NCBI RefSeq assembly: GCF_010993735.1
Contig: NZ_WQNI01000002.1
Coordinates: forward strand, 62,001-126,000
Direction: 5' to 3'
Source: Chelativorans alearensis
GTDB taxonomy: Bacteria; Pseudomonadota; Alphaproteobacteria; Rhizobiales; Rhizobiaceae
DNA length: 64,000 nucleotides
Below the pieces are notes generated by a model. The model did no database searches. It was given only the letters and a program-made list of their open reading frames with translations, and was not told where the DNA came from. The translations under genes were made by a program, and so were the position numbers. This document shows positions 37,160 through 47,480 of this stretch, piece by piece; position 1 is the first letter of the stretch, and every line of letters begins with the position of its first letter.

Positions 37160-39711
37160 CTGATACGAAGACCGGTGACGACAAGACGCTGAGCGTCAAC
37201 ACGAAGAAGACGCTGACGCTGAAACGGCCCGGCATGGAGCAGGGCACGGTGCGCCAGAACTTTTCGCATGGGCGCACGAAAGCTGTCGTGGTCGAAACCA
37301 AGAAGCGGAAATTCGCGCGGCCGGACGAACAGGCACCGCCGCCTCCGCCGGTAGCGCCCGTTCAGGCCAAGCCCGCCCAGGCGCCTTCCCCGGCGCCCGC
37401 CCGTGAGGCGCCGCGCCCGCCGCAGCCTTCGGGTGGCCGCTCCGGCGTCGTCCTGAACGACCTCTCCACCCAGGAGATGGAGGCCCGCCGCAGGGCCCTG
37501 CAGGATTCCAAGGTGCGCGAGACCGAGGAGCGCGCGCGTGCGGCCGAGGAGGCCAAGCGCCGCGCCGAGGAAGAAGAGCGCCGGCGTATCGAGCGTGAGG
37601 AATCCGCCCGCAGGCAGGCGGAAGAGGAAGAGCGTCTGAAGGCGGAAGCCGAAGCGCGCAAGCGCGCCGAGGAAGAGGCGCGCCGCCGCGCGCCGGCGGA
37701 AGCCGCGCCCCAGGTGGTGGAGGAAGAGGAGCCGGTTCGCCCCGGTGCCGGCGCCAAGCGCGGTGCGCCCAAACCCGAAACCCCGGCTCCCCGCCCGGCC
37801 AAGCCGCGCGCCGAGGAGCAGCGCCGCCGCGGCAAGCTGACGCTCAACTCCGCGCTTTCGGACGAGGAGACGCGCGCCCGTTCGCTCTCCTCGATGCGTC
37901 GCCGGCAGGAGAAGTTCAAGCGCACACAGAGCCAGGAGCCGCGCGAGAAGATCGCCCGCGAAGTGGTGCTGCCCGAGACCATCACCATCCAGGAACTCGC
38001 CGGCCGCATGGCCGAGCGCGCAGTGGACGTGGTCAAGTACTTCATGAAGCAGGGCCAGATCATGAAGCCCGGCGACGTGATCGACGCCGACACGGCGGAG
38101 CTGGTGGCCGAGGAGTTCGGCCACACGGTGAAGCGCGTGGCCGAATCCGACGTCGAGGAAGGCCTGTTCAACATCGAGGACAAGCCGGAGGACATGGTGT
38201 CGCGGCCGCCGGTGGTCACCATCATGGGCCACGTCGACCACGGCAAGACGTCGCTGCTCGATGCCATCCGCAAGGCCAATGTCGTCTCCGGCGAGGCCGG
38301 CGGCATCACCCAGCACATCGGCGCCTATCAGGTGGAGCAGGGCGGCCAGACGATCACCTTCATCGATACGCCGGGCCACGCCGCCTTCACCGCCATGCGC
38401 GCCCGCGGCGCGCAGGCCACCGACATCGCCGTGCTGGTGGTGGCGGCCGACGACAGCGTGATGCCGCAGACGATCGAATCCATCAACCACGCCAAGGCGG
38501 CGGGTGTGCCGATCATCGTGGCGATCAACAAGATCGACAAGCCGGACGCCGATGCGCAGAAAGTGCGCACGGAGCTTCTGCAGCACGAGGTGTTCGTGGA
38601 ATCCATGGGCGGCGAGGTGCTCGATGTCGAGGTGTCGGCGATCAAGCAGACCAACCTCGACAAGCTTCTCGAGGCGATCCTGCTGCAGGCCGAGCTCCTG
38701 GAGATAAAGGCCAACCCCAACCGCACGGCGGAAGGCGTCGTCATCGAGGCCAAGCTCGACCGCGGCCGTGGCTCCGTCGCCACGGTGCTGGTGCAGGCCG
38801 GCACGCTCCGCCCAGGCGACATCGTCGTTGCCGGCAACGAGTGGGGCCGCGTGCGCGCGCTGGTCAACGAGCGCGGCGAGCAGTTGAAGGAGGCGCCGCC
38901 CTCGACGCCGGTCGAGATCCTCGGCCTCCAGGGCACGCCGCAGGCTGGCGACCGCCTCGCCGTCGTCGATACGGAAGGCCGGGCACGCGAGATCTCCGAA
39001 TACCGCCAGCGCCTGGCGCGCGAGAAGGCGGTGGCCCGCCAGGCCGGCCAGCGCGGCTCGCTTGAGCAGATGATGTCGCAATTGCAGACGAGCGGGCTCC
39101 AGGAGTTCCCGCTCATCATCAAGGGTGACGTGCAGGGCTCCATCGAGGCCATCGTCAACGCGCTGGACAAGCTCGGCACCGACGAGGTGCGCGCCAACAT
39201 CGTCCATTCGGGCGCCGGCGCCATCACCGAGAGCGACGTGTCCCTGGCCGAGACGTCCGAGGCCGCCATCATCGGCTTCAACGTGCGTGCCAACAAGCAG
39301 GCGCGCGACGCCGCCGAGCAGGCGGGCATCGAGATCCGCTACTACAACATCATCTACGACCTCGTGGATGACATCAAAGCGGCCATGTCCGGCCTCCTCT
39401 CGCCCGAGCGCCGCGAGACCTTCCTCGGCAATGCCGAGATCCTCGAGGTCTTCAACATCACCAAGGTCGGCAAGGTCGCCGGCTGCCGTGTCACGGAAGG
39501 CAAGGTCGAGCGTGGTGCCGGCGTCCGCCTCATCCGCGACAACGTGGTCATCCACGAGGGCAAGCTGAAGACGCTGAAGCGCTTCAAGGACGAAGTCTCG
39601 GAAGTGCCGGGCGGCCAGGAATGCGGAATGGCCTTCGAGAACTACGAGGACATCCGCGTCGGCGACGTCATCGAGGCCTACCGCGTCGAGATGGTGACGC
39701 GCACGCTGTAA
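37156..39711 (+). CDS. infB: translation initiation factor IF-2
   Basis: An 851-residue GTPase that brings initiator tRNA to the 30S subunit. N-terminal region (1-270): a short conserved start, then a long charged helix of Glu/Arg/Ala repeats ([19 protein letters not shown]) typical of rhizobia. IF2-N domain [21 protein letters not shown] domain: G1 GHVDHGKT (358-365), G2 [11 protein letters not shown]3 DTPGHAAF, G4 NKID. Domain II, III and the C-terminal fMet-tRNA domain follow ([21 protein letters not shown] near the end). ATGA overlap with ylxR. Confidence 0.98.
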   Translation: MTDTKTGDDKTLSVNTKKTLTLKRPGMEQGTVRQNFSHGRTKAVVVETKKRKFARPDEQAPPPPPVAPVQAKPAQAPSPAPAREAPRPPQPSGGRSGVVLNDLSTQEMEARRRALQDSKVRETEERARAAEEAKRRAEEEERRRIEREESARRQAEEEERLKAEAEARKRAEEEARRRAPAEAAPQVVEEEEPVRPGAGAKRGAPKPETPAPRPAKPRAEEQRRRGKLTLNSALSDEETRARSLSSMRRRQEKFKRTQSQEPREKIAREVVLPETITIQELAGRMAERAVDVVKYFMKQGQIMKPGDVIDADTAELVAEEFGHTVKRVAESDVEEGLFNIEDKPEDMVSRPPVVTIMGHVDHGKTSLLDAIRKANVVSGEAGGITQHIGAYQVEQGGQTITFIDTPGHAAFTAMRARGAQATDIAVLVVAADDSVMPQTIESINHAKAAGVPIIVAINKIDKPDADAQKVRTELLQHEVFVESMGGEVLDVEVSAIKQTNLDKLLEAILLQAELLEIKANPNRTAEGVVIEAKLDRGRGSVATVLVQAGTLRPGDIVVAGNEWGRVRALVNERGEQLKEAPPSTPVEILGLQGTPQAGDRLAVVDTEGRAREISEYRQRLAREKAVARQAGQRGSLEQMMSQLQTSGLQEFPLIIKGDVQGSIEAIVNALDKLGTDEVRANIVHSGAGAITESDVSLAETSEAAIIGFNVRANKQARDAAEQAGIEIRYYNIIYDLVDDIKAAMSGLLSPERRETFLGNAEILEVFNITKVGKVAGCRVTEGKVERGAGVRLIRDNVVIHEGKLKTLKRFKDEVSEVPGGQECGMAFENYEDIRVGDVIEAYRVEMVTRTL

Positions 39712-39723
39712 GGGCTGCCTGAA

Positions 39724-39762
39724 GCCTTCACCCTCTTCCTCGACAGGATTGAGGGTGAAGGC
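39724..39762 (+). repeat. 12-bp perfect inverted repeat after infB
   Basis: GCCTTCACCCTC (39724-39735) and its reverse complement (39751-39762) flank a 15-base loop, 12 bases after the infB stop. There is no T-run, so it is either a weak terminator, a processing/stability element within the operon, or a REP copy. Confidence 0.55.
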
Positions 39763-39813
39763 GGGCCCGCCTTACCGCAAGCTTCGGCGCAAACGGATAG
39801 GCGCAAGCACCAG

Positions 39814-39844
39814 CCCTCATGGTGAGCTTGTCGAACCACGAGGG
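39814..39844. repeat. dispersed REP (CCCTC-ATGGTGAGCTTGTCGAAC-CACGAGGG)
   Basis: CCCTCATGGTGAGCTTGTCG followed by AACCACGAGGG. The arms CCCTC/GAGGG and GGT/ACC surround the phrase 'GAGCTTGTCGAA', a very common REP of alphaproteobacteria. It lies in the 216-base infB-rbfA gap together with the preceding repeat. Confidence 0.65.
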
Positions 39845-39927
39845 CGGGATGCCGCCACACCCTAACCCTGAACGCATCTCAAAGCCGCCGTGCCAGATCG
39901 GCGCAACCCCGTTTCAAGAGGCGCCCC

Positions 39928-40335
39928 ATGCCTTCCTCAGCCCCATCCCAACGCCAGCTTCGTGTCGGCGAGCAGGCACGCCATGCGCTGGCCGAGATCC
40001 TGCAGCGCGGCGACGTGCGCGACCCCGAGGTCGAGGGCGCCGTCATCTCGGTCGCCGAAGTGCGCATGTCGCCGGATTTGAAGATCGCCACCGCCTTCGT
40101 CTCGCCGCTCGGCGTGGAGGACAAGGAGAAGGTGGTGGCGGCGCTCAACCGCAATGCGCGTTTCATCCGCGGCCGCGCGGCGCCGGCGCTCAGGCAGATG
40201 AAATACATGCCCGAATTCCGCTTCCGCCTGGACACCAGCTTCGACAATTTCGAGAAGATCGACAAGCTTTTGAAATCGCCCGAGGTGGCACGGGACCTGG
40301 ATAATGAAGACCAAGATGACGATGACGAACGCTGA
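39928..40335 (+). CDS. rbfA: 30S ribosome-binding factor A
   Basis: A 135-residue KH-fold protein needed for late 16S rRNA processing and cold growth. Motifs: [60 protein letters not shown] and [17 protein letters not shown]. An acidic tail ends it ([11 protein letters not shown]). Same operon as infB despite the 216-base repeat-containing gap. Confidence 0.95.
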   Translation: MPSSAPSQRQLRVGEQARHALAEILQRGDVRDPEVEGAVISVAEVRMSPDLKIATAFVSPLGVEDKEKVVAALNRNARFIRGRAAPALRQMKYMPEFRFRLDTSFDNFEKIDKLLKSPEVARDLDNEDQDDDDER

Positions 40336-40362
40336 CTGTCTGCGCATGAGGGGTATCGGCTG

Positions 40363-41301
40363 ATGGCGCGCCGCGGAAAGAAGAAGGGCCGGCCTCTCTC
40401 CGGCTGGCTGGTCCTCGACAAGCCGGTGGGCATGGGCTCCACCGACGCCGTGTCCAAGGTGAAATGGCTGTTCGGGGCGCAGAAGGCGGGGCACGCCGGC
40501 ACGCTCGACCCGCTGGCCTCGGGCATGCTGCCCATCGCGCTTGGCGAGGCGACGAAGACCGTGCCCTACGTGATGGAAGGCGCCAAGGTCTACCGCTTCA
40601 CCATCGCCTGGGGCGAGGAGCGCTCGACGGACGACCTTGAAGGCCCCGTCGTCAAATCCTCGGAAAAGCGGCCGACGGAAGAGGAGATCCGCGCCCTCCT
40701 GCCGCGCTATACCGGCCTCATCATGCAAACGCCGCCGCAGTTCTCCGCCATCAAGGTGGGTGGCGAGCGCGCCTACGATCTGGCGCGCGAGGGCGGGACG
40801 GTGGAGATCGCCGCCCGCGAGGTGGAGGTTGGCAGGCTCGACCTCGTCTCGATCCCCGACGCCGGGCAGGCCGTTCTGGAAATCGAGTGCGGCAAGGGCA
40901 CCTATGTGCGCAGCATAGCCCGCGACATGGGCCGCGACCTCGGCTGCTTCGGCCATGTGGCCGATCTGCGCCGCACGGAGGTCTTTCCATTCGAGCCGGC
41001 GCAACTCGTCACTATGCAGGCGCTCGAGGAGGCAGCGGCGAATGCTGCCAGCGAGGAAGAACGCTTCGCCGCCCTCGACCCGTATCTCATGGACATCGCA
41101 GCCGCCCTCGACGGCCTGCCGGAAGTCCCGCTCAGCGACGACGCCGCCACCCGCATCCGCCTCGGCAACCCGGTCATCGTCCGCGGCCGCGACGCCCCGG
41201 TCGAAGCACCCGAAGCCTGGGCCAGCGCCCGCGGCCGCCTGATCGCCATCGGCGCCGTCGAAGCCGGCATGTTCAAGCCCAAGCGCGTCTTCGGCCAGTA
41301 A
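40363..41301 (+). CDS. truB: tRNA pseudouridine-55 synthase
   Basis: Isomerises U55 in the T loop of tRNAs. 312 residues. N-terminal [20 protein letters not shown], catalytic aspartate D49 in [20 protein letters not shown], and downstream family blocks [18 protein letters not shown] and [12 protein letters not shown] and [19 protein letters not shown]. The PUA domain is C-terminal. Last gene of the rimP operon. In most alphaproteobacteria rpsO and pnp follow; here a 660-base gene-free stretch follows instead. Confidence 0.96.
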   Translation: MARRGKKKGRPLSGWLVLDKPVGMGSTDAVSKVKWLFGAQKAGHAGTLDPLASGMLPIALGEATKTVPYVMEGAKVYRFTIAWGEERSTDDLEGPVVKSSEKRPTEEEIRALLPRYTGLIMQTPPQFSAIKVGGERAYDLAREGGTVEIAAREVEVGRLDLVSIPDAGQAVLEIECGKGTYVRSIARDMGRDLGCFGHVADLRRTEVFPFEPAQLVTMQALEEAAANAASEEERFAALDPYLMDIAAALDGLPEVPLSDDAATRIRLGNPVIVRGRDAPVEAPEAWASARGRLIAIGAVEAGMFKPKRVFGQ

Positions 41302-41508
41302 ACGGCAACGCCTTCGCCGAGGATCCATGCTCGCCTCGCTGAAGCTTCGGCGAAGCGGGCCTGAACGCCGATCACGGGCGCCGTCTGGCCCAATGCTATG
41401 ATCCAAGGCGGGGATAAATTTCGCCGGTCTTTCCCGACAACCCATTGATCCCAAACAACCTGCAAACTTTTTTCGCGGGAAAATACGCCCCCCTGCCCAG
41501 CCCGCCCA

Positions 41509-41850
41509 TAAAATCCTCCCCATCGCCCTCACGGGAACCGTGGTCCGGACCGGGGACACGGGGAGGGCGGCGGAGACCTCTTCCTGCGGGCTGCCGGTGC
41601 CCGCAGGCGTGAGGGCCCGCGACAGGCCGGCGGTGCCGGGGTGCTGGGTTTCAGGCAGCGCCACGGAGGCCGCGGAGAAGCCGCTAGGGTTTCGCATGGC
41701 CCGGCTAAGACCACCCCGTAATTGGGTGCAGCCGGGAAGCACGGAACCCAAGTGACCGGCCGACTGTCGGGACAGCCTCCGGCGGGGCGCGTTGGAAGCG
41801 CCTTAAAAAAAAATTGAGTGGCACGGACAACGCGCCCCGCTTCCCACGTT
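41509..41850 (+). ncRNA. candidate structured non-coding RNA in the truB-leuC gap
   Basis: No convincing gene lies in 41302-41963. From 41525 on, the DNA forms nested helices: GCCCTCACG (41525-41533) with CGTGAGGGC (41608-41616), directly abutting the hairpin CCTGCGGGC/GCCCGCAGG (41583-41591/41599-41607). Next are GGTGCTG/CAGCGCC (41640-41646/41656-41662) and GCGG/CCGC (41672-41684). A three-tier arm follows: GGGTTTCG/CGGAACCC (41687-41694/41742-41749) enclosing CCCGGCT/AGCCGGG and CACCC/GGGTG. Last is GCGGGGCGCGTT/AACGCGCCCCGC (41782-41793/41829-41840). A TAAAAT at 41509-41514 could be the -10. It does not match RNase P, tmRNA, SRP, 6S or cobalamin motifs known to me. Strand is inferred. Confidence 0.5.
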
Positions 41851-41963
41851 CTTTGACATAGCCCGGCGGGCAACCCCCGCGCGGCAACGAATAAGCACGT
41901 CCTTCGTCAGGAAAGACGCAACGCTCGCGTCTCCCCTCCCAGCAAGAGGGGGAGGGAAGGCGT

Positions 41964-43373
41964 CTATCGCCACTCGCGAATGTCCACGAAGTGCCCGGCG
42001 ATCGCCGCCGCTGCCGCCATCGCCGGCGAGACGAGGTGGGTGCGGCCCTTGAAGCCCTGGCGGCCTTCGAAGTTGCGGTTCGAGGTCGAAGCGCAGCGCT
42101 CGCCCGGCTTCAGGCGGTCGTCGTTCATGGCGAGGCACATGGAGCAACCGGGCTCTCGCCAGTCGAAGCCGGCCTCGATGAAGATCTTGTCGAGACCTTC
42201 CGCCTCCGCCTGCGCCTTCACCAGGCCGGAACCCGGCACGATCATGGCGTCGACATGCTCGTGCACCTTGCGGCCTTCGGCGACCTTCGCCACTTCGCGC
42301 AGATCCTCGATGCGGCCGTTGGTGCAGGAGCCGATGAAGACACGGTCGAGCGCGATGTCGGTGATCCTGGTGCCCGGCGTGAGGCCCATATAATCAAGAG
42401 CGCGCTTCTTCGACAGGCGCTTGTTCTCGTCGGGGATGAGGTCCGGGTCGGGCACGGCGCCGGTGACCGACACCACGTCCTCGGGCGAGGAGCCCCAGGT
42501 GACGATGGGCGGCAGGTTGGCCGCGTCGAGCTTGACGACGCGGTCGAAATGGGCACCTTCGTCGGAGTGCAGCGTCTCCCAATAGGCACGTGCCATGTCC
42601 CAGGCTTTGCCTTTGGGCGCGCGGGGGCGGTCCTTGATATAGGCGTAGGTCGTCTCGTCCGGGGCGATCATGCCGGCGCGCGCACCGCCCTCGATGGACA
42701 TGTTGCAGACCGTCATGCGGCCTTCCATGGAGAGCGCGCGGATCGCCTCGCCGGCATATTCCATCACGTGGCCGGTGCCGCCGGCGGTGCCGATCTCGCC
42801 GATGATGGCGAGGATGATGTCCTTGGCCGTCACACCCTCCGGCAGCTTGCCGTCCACCTGGATGAGCATGTTCTTGGCTTTGCGCTGGATGAGCGTCTGG
42901 GTGGCCAGCACATGCTCGACCTCGGAGGTGCCGATGCCGTGCGCCAAGGCGCCGAAGGCGCCATGGGTGGAGGTGTGGCTGTCGCCGCAGACGATGGTCA
43001 TGCCGGGCAGCGTGAAACCCTGCTCGGGCCCGACGATGTGGACGATGCCCTGCCGCTGGTCGGCCTCGTTGTAATATTCGATGCCGAAATCGGCTGCATT
43101 CTTGGCCAATGCCTCGACCTGGATGCGGCTTTCCGGGTTCTTGATGCCGAATTTGCGGTCCGGCGAGGTCGGCACATTATGGTCGACCACGGCGAGCGTC
43201 TTTTCCGGATGGCGCACGGTGCGCGAGGCCAGGCGCAGGCCTTCGAAGGCCTGCGGGCTGGTGACTTCGTGCACCAGGTGGCGGTCGATATAGAGGAGGC
43301 AGGTGCCGTCGTCCTGCCGGTCGACCAGATGGTCGTCGAATACCTTGTCGTAGAGCGTATTGGGTTTGGTCAT
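41964..43373 (-). CDS. leuC: 3-isopropylmalate dehydratase large subunit
   Basis: A [4Fe-4S] aconitase-family enzyme that, with LeuD, isomerises 2- to 3-isopropylmalate in leucine synthesis. 469 residues. Motifs: [50 protein letters not shown] and [19 protein letters not shown], whose three cysteines hold the cluster, then [10 protein letters not shown]. leuD and leuB are not adjacent. A GAGGA ribosome-binding site precedes the ATG. Upstream 230 bases hold no recognised gene or leader peptide with leucine codons. Confidence 0.97.
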   Translation of the reverse strand: MTKPNTLYDKVFDDHLVDRQDDGTCLLYIDRHLVHEVTSPQAFEGLRLASRTVRHPEKTLAVVDHNVPTSPDRKFGIKNPESRIQVEALAKNAADFGIEYYNEADQRQGIVHIVGPEQGFTLPGMTIVCGDSHTSTHGAFGALAHGIGTSEVEHVLATQTLIQRKAKNMLIQVDGKLPEGVTAKDIILAIIGEIGTAGGTGHVMEYAGEAIRALSMEGRMTVCNMSIEGGARAGMIAPDETTYAYIKDRPRAPKGKAWDMARAYWETLHSDEGAHFDRVVKLDAANLPPIVTWGSSPEDVVSVTGAVPDPDLIPDENKRLSKKRALDYMGLTPGTRITDIALDRVFIGSCTNGRIEDLREVAKVAEGRKVHEHVDAMIVPGSGLVKAQAEAEGLDKIFIEAGFDWREPGCSMCLAMNDDRLKPGERCASTSNRNFEGRQGFKGRTHLVSPAMAAAAAIAGHFVDIREWR

Positions 43374-43603
43374 CGTCTGCTGTTCCTCGAAAGCGGAGAG
43401 GGAAGTGCCCGAGGGCGGTGTCTCGTCCGCTCAGGGAAGTCGGCACAAAAGCGCGCCGGAAATGCGCGCGAAAAAGCGGCCCGGCAGGCGCTTCACGTCC
43501 TGCAGAACGAAGCTCTTGCAGGATGGATGTGCGAAAATCTCTTCCATGGGCCGCGTCATACCAGCGTTTTGCGCCTTCGGCAATCGGAGGTGCGGATGGA
43601 TAC

Positions 43604-44098
43604 TTACTTCTCGTCGGGCGGGTTTTTCAAATCGAGCCGTATCTCCAGTTGGCGCATGGCGGCCAGCACCAGAGCGCCGAGCAGGCAGGCGAGCGTTGCG
43701 ACCAGCCACAGGCCGAGCCCCACCGCCAGCCCGATGGCAGCGGCGAGCCACATGCCGGCGCCCGTGGTCAGCCCGCGCACATGGCCGCGCTTGAAGATGA
43801 TGAACCCGGCGGCGAGGAAAGCGACACCCGAGGTGATCGCCTCGACGAGGCGGACCGGGTCGGACCGCACGCTCTCGTCCTGGAAAACCGGCATGGATAC
43901 GATCTCCACCGCAACGATGGCGAACGTGGCCGAGGCGAGGCAGACGAGCATATGGGTCCTCAGGCCTGCCGGGCGGGCGAGCAGCTCCCGCTCGAAGCCC
44001 AGAATACCGCCGAGGACAAGGGACAGCGCGAGGCGGACGGCGATCACCTGCCAGGGCAGAGTTGTCTGCGGTACAAATTCCTGAAGGAGCGCGTCCAT
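43604..44098 (-). CDS. MgtC/SapB family membrane protein
   Basis: 164 residues with four to five hydrophobic helices and the family signature GGILGFERELLARPAGLRTH plus LVCLASATFAIV, TSGVAFLAAGFIIFKRG and VRGLTTGAGMWLAAAIG. MgtC proteins inhibit the F-type ATPase and support growth in low Mg2+ and in macrophages; SapB-only forms like this lack the C-terminal ACT-like domain, so the role here is open. Same strand as and 39 bases downstream of an ABC permease gene, so it may be read with it. Confidence 0.88.
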   Translation of the reverse strand: MDALLQEFVPQTTLPWQVIAVRLALSLVLGGILGFERELLARPAGLRTHMLVCLASATFAIVAVEIVSMPVFQDESVRSDPVRLVEAITSGVAFLAAGFIIFKRGHVRGLTTGAGMWLAAAIGLAVGLGLWLVATLACLLGALVLAAMRQLEIRLDLKNPPDEK

Positions 44099-44136
44099 GC
44101 GGCATTGAACGCCCTGCCGGCGGAAGGGGTTCCGGT

Positions 44137-44952
44137 TCAGGCGGTCTTGCTTCGGCGCAGGCGCCGCTCCAGTGCACGCAGCGCCAGCGACAGGCTGATG
44201 GTCAGGAGCAGGTAGATATAGGCTACGATGGAATAGGTCTCGAAGAAGCGAAAGGAGCCGGAGGCGTAGATCTTGCCCATCTGCGTGATGTCGGCCACGC
44301 CGAGCACCGAGACCAGCGAAGAGTCTTTCACCATGGCCACGAAGTCGTTGCCGAGCGGCGGCAGGATGGTGCGCAGCGCCTGGGGCATGACGATGAGGCG
44401 GAAGCGCTGGAAGCGCGTGAGGCCGAGCGCCTCACCGGCCTCGATCTGCCCTTCGTCCACCGACTGGATGCCGGCGCGGAATATCTCGGCGATGAAGGCG
44501 GAATAGCCGATAGTGAGCGCGATGACGGCGCGCCACAGAAGGGAGACGTCGCGCACCTGGAGCGCACCGGTCAGCCCGGCCTCCTGCAGCGGGCCGGTAA
44601 GCGCGTTCCAGCCCGCTACGAATGCCGGCACGCCGGCGAAGGCGATCCAGAACAGGAGCACAAGCACCGGCACGCCGCGGATGACCTCGACATAGAAACG
44701 CGCCGTCTGGCGCAGCAGCGTCCTCTTCGACAAAGCCATCAGCGCCATCACGAGCCCCAGCGCGGAGGCGAGCGCAAAGCCGGTGACGGTGACGAACACG
44801 GTGATGAGGACGCCGCGCGATACGGTGGAGATGACTTGCGTATAGAGATCGCTCGTCGCCACGTAGACGGCGACGCCGACGGCAATCGCCCCGGCGGCGA
44901 CGAGCCACCAGGGGAACTCCTTATCGGCTGCGGCGGGTCGGGGAGAGGCCAT
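44137..44952 (-). CDS. polar amino-acid ABC transporter permease
   Basis: 271 residues of the HisM/GlnP type. About five membrane helices with TM1 at 14-32 and the family's coupling-helix EAA motif in EAGEALGLTRFQRFRLIVMPQA (read in two parts). Binding-protein-dependent import of a polar amino acid is the family role. The substrate-binding protein gene lies 43 bases upstream. No ATP-binding subunit is adjacent, which is unusual. Confidence 0.9.
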   Translation of the reverse strand: MASPRPAAADKEFPWWLVAAGAIAVGVAVYVATSDLYTQVISTVSRGVLITVFVTVTGFALASALGLVMALMALSKRTLLRQTARFYVEVIRGVPVLVLLFWIAFAGVPAFVAGWNALTGPLQEAGLTGALQVRDVSLLWRAVIALTIGYSAFIAEIFRAGIQSVDEGQIEAGEALGLTRFQRFRLIVMPQALRTILPPLGNDFVAMVKDSSLVSVLGVADITQMGKIYASGSFRFFETYSIVAYIYLLLTISLSLALRALERRLRRSKTA

Positions 44953-44995
44953 CAGCGGCGACGGTCGGCGCCCCCTTCACCCTTCATGCGTGGTT

Positions 44996-45790
44996 TCATT
45001 CGCCCAGCTTGTAATCGAGGAACCACTTCTTATCGAGCGCGTCGAGTGTGCCGTCGGCCTCGAGCGCGGCGATCGCGGCGTTGATGGGCTCGACGAGATC
45101 GGAGCCCTTGGGGAAGATGAAGCCGAAATCCTCCGATCCGAGCGGCTCGCCGATAACCTTCAGGGCGCCGTTTGAAGCTTCGACATAGCCGTTGGCCGCC
45201 ACACCGTCGGTGAGTACGAGATCGACATCGCCGGCCCTGAGTGCCTGGACCGTCGCCCCGAACGTCTCGAAGAGCTTTATCCGCGGGTTCTGCTCGTTCC
45301 CGTCGAGCACGTCGTAGACGGAGACGTAGAAGGGCGTGGTGCCGGGCTGCGCGGCGATCAGCAGATCCTCCTCCGCGGCAAAGCTCTCCGCATCGGTGAA
45401 ACGCTCCTCGTCGGACCGCACCAGCATACGCATCTCCGAGTGCATGTAAGGGGCGGAGAAGTCGACGCTCTCCTTGCGGTCGTCGCGTATGGTGATGCCG
45501 GTCATGCCGATGTCGTACTGCCCGTCGGAAACCGCCTGGATCATCGCCTCCCAGCTGATGTTCTGATAGGCGATCTCGAAATTCAGCCGCTTGGCGATCT
45601 CCTCCATGGCGTCGTACTCCCAGCCGACCTGCTGCCCGGTCTTCGGATCGATGAATTGCAGCGGCGGATAGGCGTTTTCGGTCACCACGGTGACACTGCG
45701 GCCGCCCAGATCCGGCAGGTCCTGCGCATGGGTGACAGCCGTGGTAGCGAGGATGGTGAGTGTTCCGGCGAGAAACGTGCGAAACGACAT
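44996..45790 (-). CDS. polar amino-acid ABC transporter substrate-binding protein
   Basis: 264 residues. Signal peptide ([20 protein letters not shown]), then a type II periplasmic binding fold: [66 protein letters not shown] and [17 protein letters not shown]. Ligand residues (Arg/Asp in RDDR and GMTGIT) match amino-acid binders; exact ligand unknown. ATG 45790 starts the signal peptide; the longer in-frame start at 45853 adds a non-signal stretch. Confidence 0.9.
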   Translation of the reverse strand: MSFRTFLAGTLTILATTAVTHAQDLPDLGGRSVTVVTENAYPPLQFIDPKTGQQVGWEYDAMEEIAKRLNFEIAYQNISWEAMIQAVSDGQYDIGMTGITIRDDRKESVDFSAPYMHSEMRMLVRSDEERFTDAESFAAEEDLLIAAQPGTTPFYVSVYDVLDGNEQNPRIKLFETFGATVQALRAGDVDLVLTDGVAANGYVEASNGALKVIGEPLGSEDFGFIFPKGSDLVEPINAAIAALEADGTLDALDKKWFLDYKLGE

Positions 45791-45916
45791 GATGGATTTC
45801 CCCCTGTGGCTGGCCGTGGATGCGGCCGGATTCGGGACCGCACCATAGAGCATCGGATGAAGAAGGTGGATACCGTTTTGCGCGGCTCACAGGAACCGGC
45901 ACGCGTAGGCCGCAAC

Positions 45917-45945
45917 AAAAAAGAGCGCCGGACGGCGCTCTTTTT
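45917..45945. terminator. bidirectional terminator between rplS and the ABC operon
   Basis: AAGAGCGCCG, two bases, CGGCGCTCTT (45921-45942) flanked by A-run (45917-45922) and T-run (45941-45945), so it works on either strand. It ends rplS transcription and insulates the ABC genes downstream. Confidence 0.85.
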
Positions 45946-45972
45946 CAAAAACAAGCATGGCTTAGATGAGGC

Positions 45973-46518
45973 CTACTCGCCCTGCGCTTCGGCGGGAGCT
46001 GCCTCCTGGGCGGCGGCTTCCGCTGCCTTGGCCTCGGCTGCTTCCTCCGCCGCCTTCTCGGCAGCCAGCGCCTGCGCCGCGGCGATCTTCTCGGCCTCGA
46101 TGCGGGCCTTCTCGTCGGCGGCGGCCTGGCGCTCGGCGTCGTTCAGCTTGCGGGCGCGGGCGCCGGTGTTCTCGCTGATGCGGGCCGACTTGCCGCGGCG
46201 GTCGCGCAGGTAATAGAGCTTGGCGCGGCGCACCTTGCCGCGGCGCACCACCTCGACCGCCTCGACCAGCGGGGAGTAGACGGGGAAGACGCGCTCCACA
46301 CCCTCGCCGTAGGAAATCTTGCGCACGGTGAAGTTCTCGTTGAGGCCGGCGCCGGCGCGGGCGATGCACACGCCCTCATAGGCCTGCACACGGGTACGGG
46401 TGCCCTCGGTGACGCGCACCTGCACGCGCACGGTGTCACCGGGCGAGAAATCAGGAAGGGTGCGCTGGGCGGCGATCTTCTGGGCCTGCTCGGCCTCGAG
46501 CTGACGGATAAGGTCCAT
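45973..46518 (-). CDS. rplS: 50S ribosomal protein L19
   Basis: 181 residues. The core L19 fold spans 1-125 ([72 protein letters not shown]). Residues 126-181 are an Ala/Glu-rich helical extension found in many Rhizobiales and absent in E. coli L19 (115 residues). L19 sits at the 30S-50S interface. It has its own promoter and is 254 bases from trmD, rather than being directly coupled to it. Confidence 0.96.
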   Translation of the reverse strand: MDLIRQLEAEQAQKIAAQRTLPDFSPGDTVRVQVRVTEGTRTRVQAYEGVCIARAGAGLNENFTVRKISYGEGVERVFPVYSPLVEAVEVVRRGKVRRAKLYYLRDRRGKSARISENTGARARKLNDAERQAAADEKARIEAEKIAAAQALAAEKAAEEAAEAKAAEAAAQEAAPAEAQGE

Positions 46519-46679
46519 CGTCCTGTCCTCTTGTTCTTGGCGACCGCCAGAGCGCTCGTCCCATCGGCAGTCCTTCTTGACCGCCTGAAAGGTGCGCCTC
46601 CCAGGGAAGCGCAGGAGCGAATTCGCGTTCTTTAGCTTAAGTTCCGGCCATGGACCCCCATGGCAGCTTCGGTGCGGCG

Positions 46680-46708
46680 CACATACACCACATCACATGA
46701 GGAATCAA
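46680..46708 (-). promoter_or_regulatory. rplS promoter
   Basis: On the minus strand TTGATT (46708-46703), 17 bases, TATGTG (46685-46680). The start near 46673 gives a leader of about 155 bases before rplS, long enough for autoregulatory structure. Confidence 0.5.
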
Positions 46709-46772
46709 CAGGCCGAGCGCGGGACGTCAGCCGCCAAGGCCAATGCCGCGTTCTCGATCTTGAGCAAGGTGA

Positions 46773-47480
46773 TCACTTGGTCTTTTCCGCCTTCTGGTGC
46801 TCGGCCCACAGGTCGGGCCGCCGCTCCGCGGTCAGTTTCTCCGCCTCGGCGAGCCTCCATTCGGCGATCTTGCGATGGTTGCCGGACAGAAGCACTTCCG
46901 GGATTTCGCGGCCCTCGAAGCTTTGCGGCCTCGTATAGTGCGGGTGTTCCAGGAGACCGCTTTCGAAGCTTTCCTCGGTGCCGGAGGTCTCGTTGCCCAT
47001 GACACCCGGCAGGAGGCGCACCACCGCGTCCAACAGCACCAGGGCGGCAGGCTCGCCGCCGGAGAGGACGTAGTCGCCGATGGAGACCTCCTCCAGGGCG
47101 CGCGCCTCGATGAGGCGCTGGTCGACCCCCTCGAAGCGGCCGCAGAGGATGACGGCGCCGGGGCCGGCGGCGAGTTGGCGCACGCGGGCCTGGGTGAGCG
47201 GGATGCCGCGCGGGCTCATGAGGAGCTTCGGGCGCGGGTCGCCTTCGGGGGCGGCATGGTCGATGGCGCGGGCCAGCACGTCGGCGCGCATGACCATGCC
47301 CGCGCCGCCGCCGGCGGGCGTATCGTCGACGCTGCGGTGCTTGTCAGTGGCAAAGTCGCGGATCTGCACGGCTTCCAGCGACCAGGTGCCGGCGGCCCGG
47401 GCGCGGCCGGCGAGTGAAACGGCGAGCGGTCCCGGAAACATTTCGGGATAGAGAGTGAGTACGGTGGCGCGGAAGCTCAC
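46773..47480 (-). CDS. trmD: tRNA (guanine-37-N1)-methyltransferase
   Basis: A SPOUT-family knotted methyltransferase making m1G37, which prevents frameshifting. 235 residues. Motifs: [68 protein letters not shown] and the catalytic/tRNA region [20 protein letters not shown] and [11 protein letters not shown]. The start overlaps rimM by four bases. Confidence 0.97.
   Translation of the reverse strand: MSFRATVLTLYPEMFPGPLAVSLAGRARAAGTWSLEAVQIRDFATDKHRSVDDTPAGGGAGMVMRADVLARAIDHAAPEGDPRPKLLMSPRGIPLTQARVRQLAAGPGAVILCGRFEGVDQRLIEARALEEVSIGDYVLSGGEPAALVLLDAVVRLLPGVMGNETSGTEESFESGLLEHPHYTRPQSFEGREIPEVLLSGNHRKIAEWRLAEAEKLTAERRPDLWAEHQKAEKTK

Noticed and set aside
36409-39555. 1048-codon minus-strand frame opposite infB
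   Set aside because: Antisense shadow of infB; repetitive His/Asp/Leu sequence with no domain.
41540-41755. 71-codon open frame (GTG start) in the truB-leuC gap
   Set aside because: No hydrophobic core, domain or ribosome-binding site, and the bases take part in nested RNA helices. In GC-rich DNA frames of this length arise by chance.
41525-41840. Cobalamin riboswitch
   Set aside because: Fragments such as GGTGCC and CGACTGT occur, but the B12-box order and the conserved GCCACTG core are absent.
43431-43570. Minus-strand short frame upstream of leuC, possible leader peptide
   Set aside because: It lacks a run of leucine codons, a ribosome-binding site and a terminator-antiterminator pair, so leucine attenuation is not supported.
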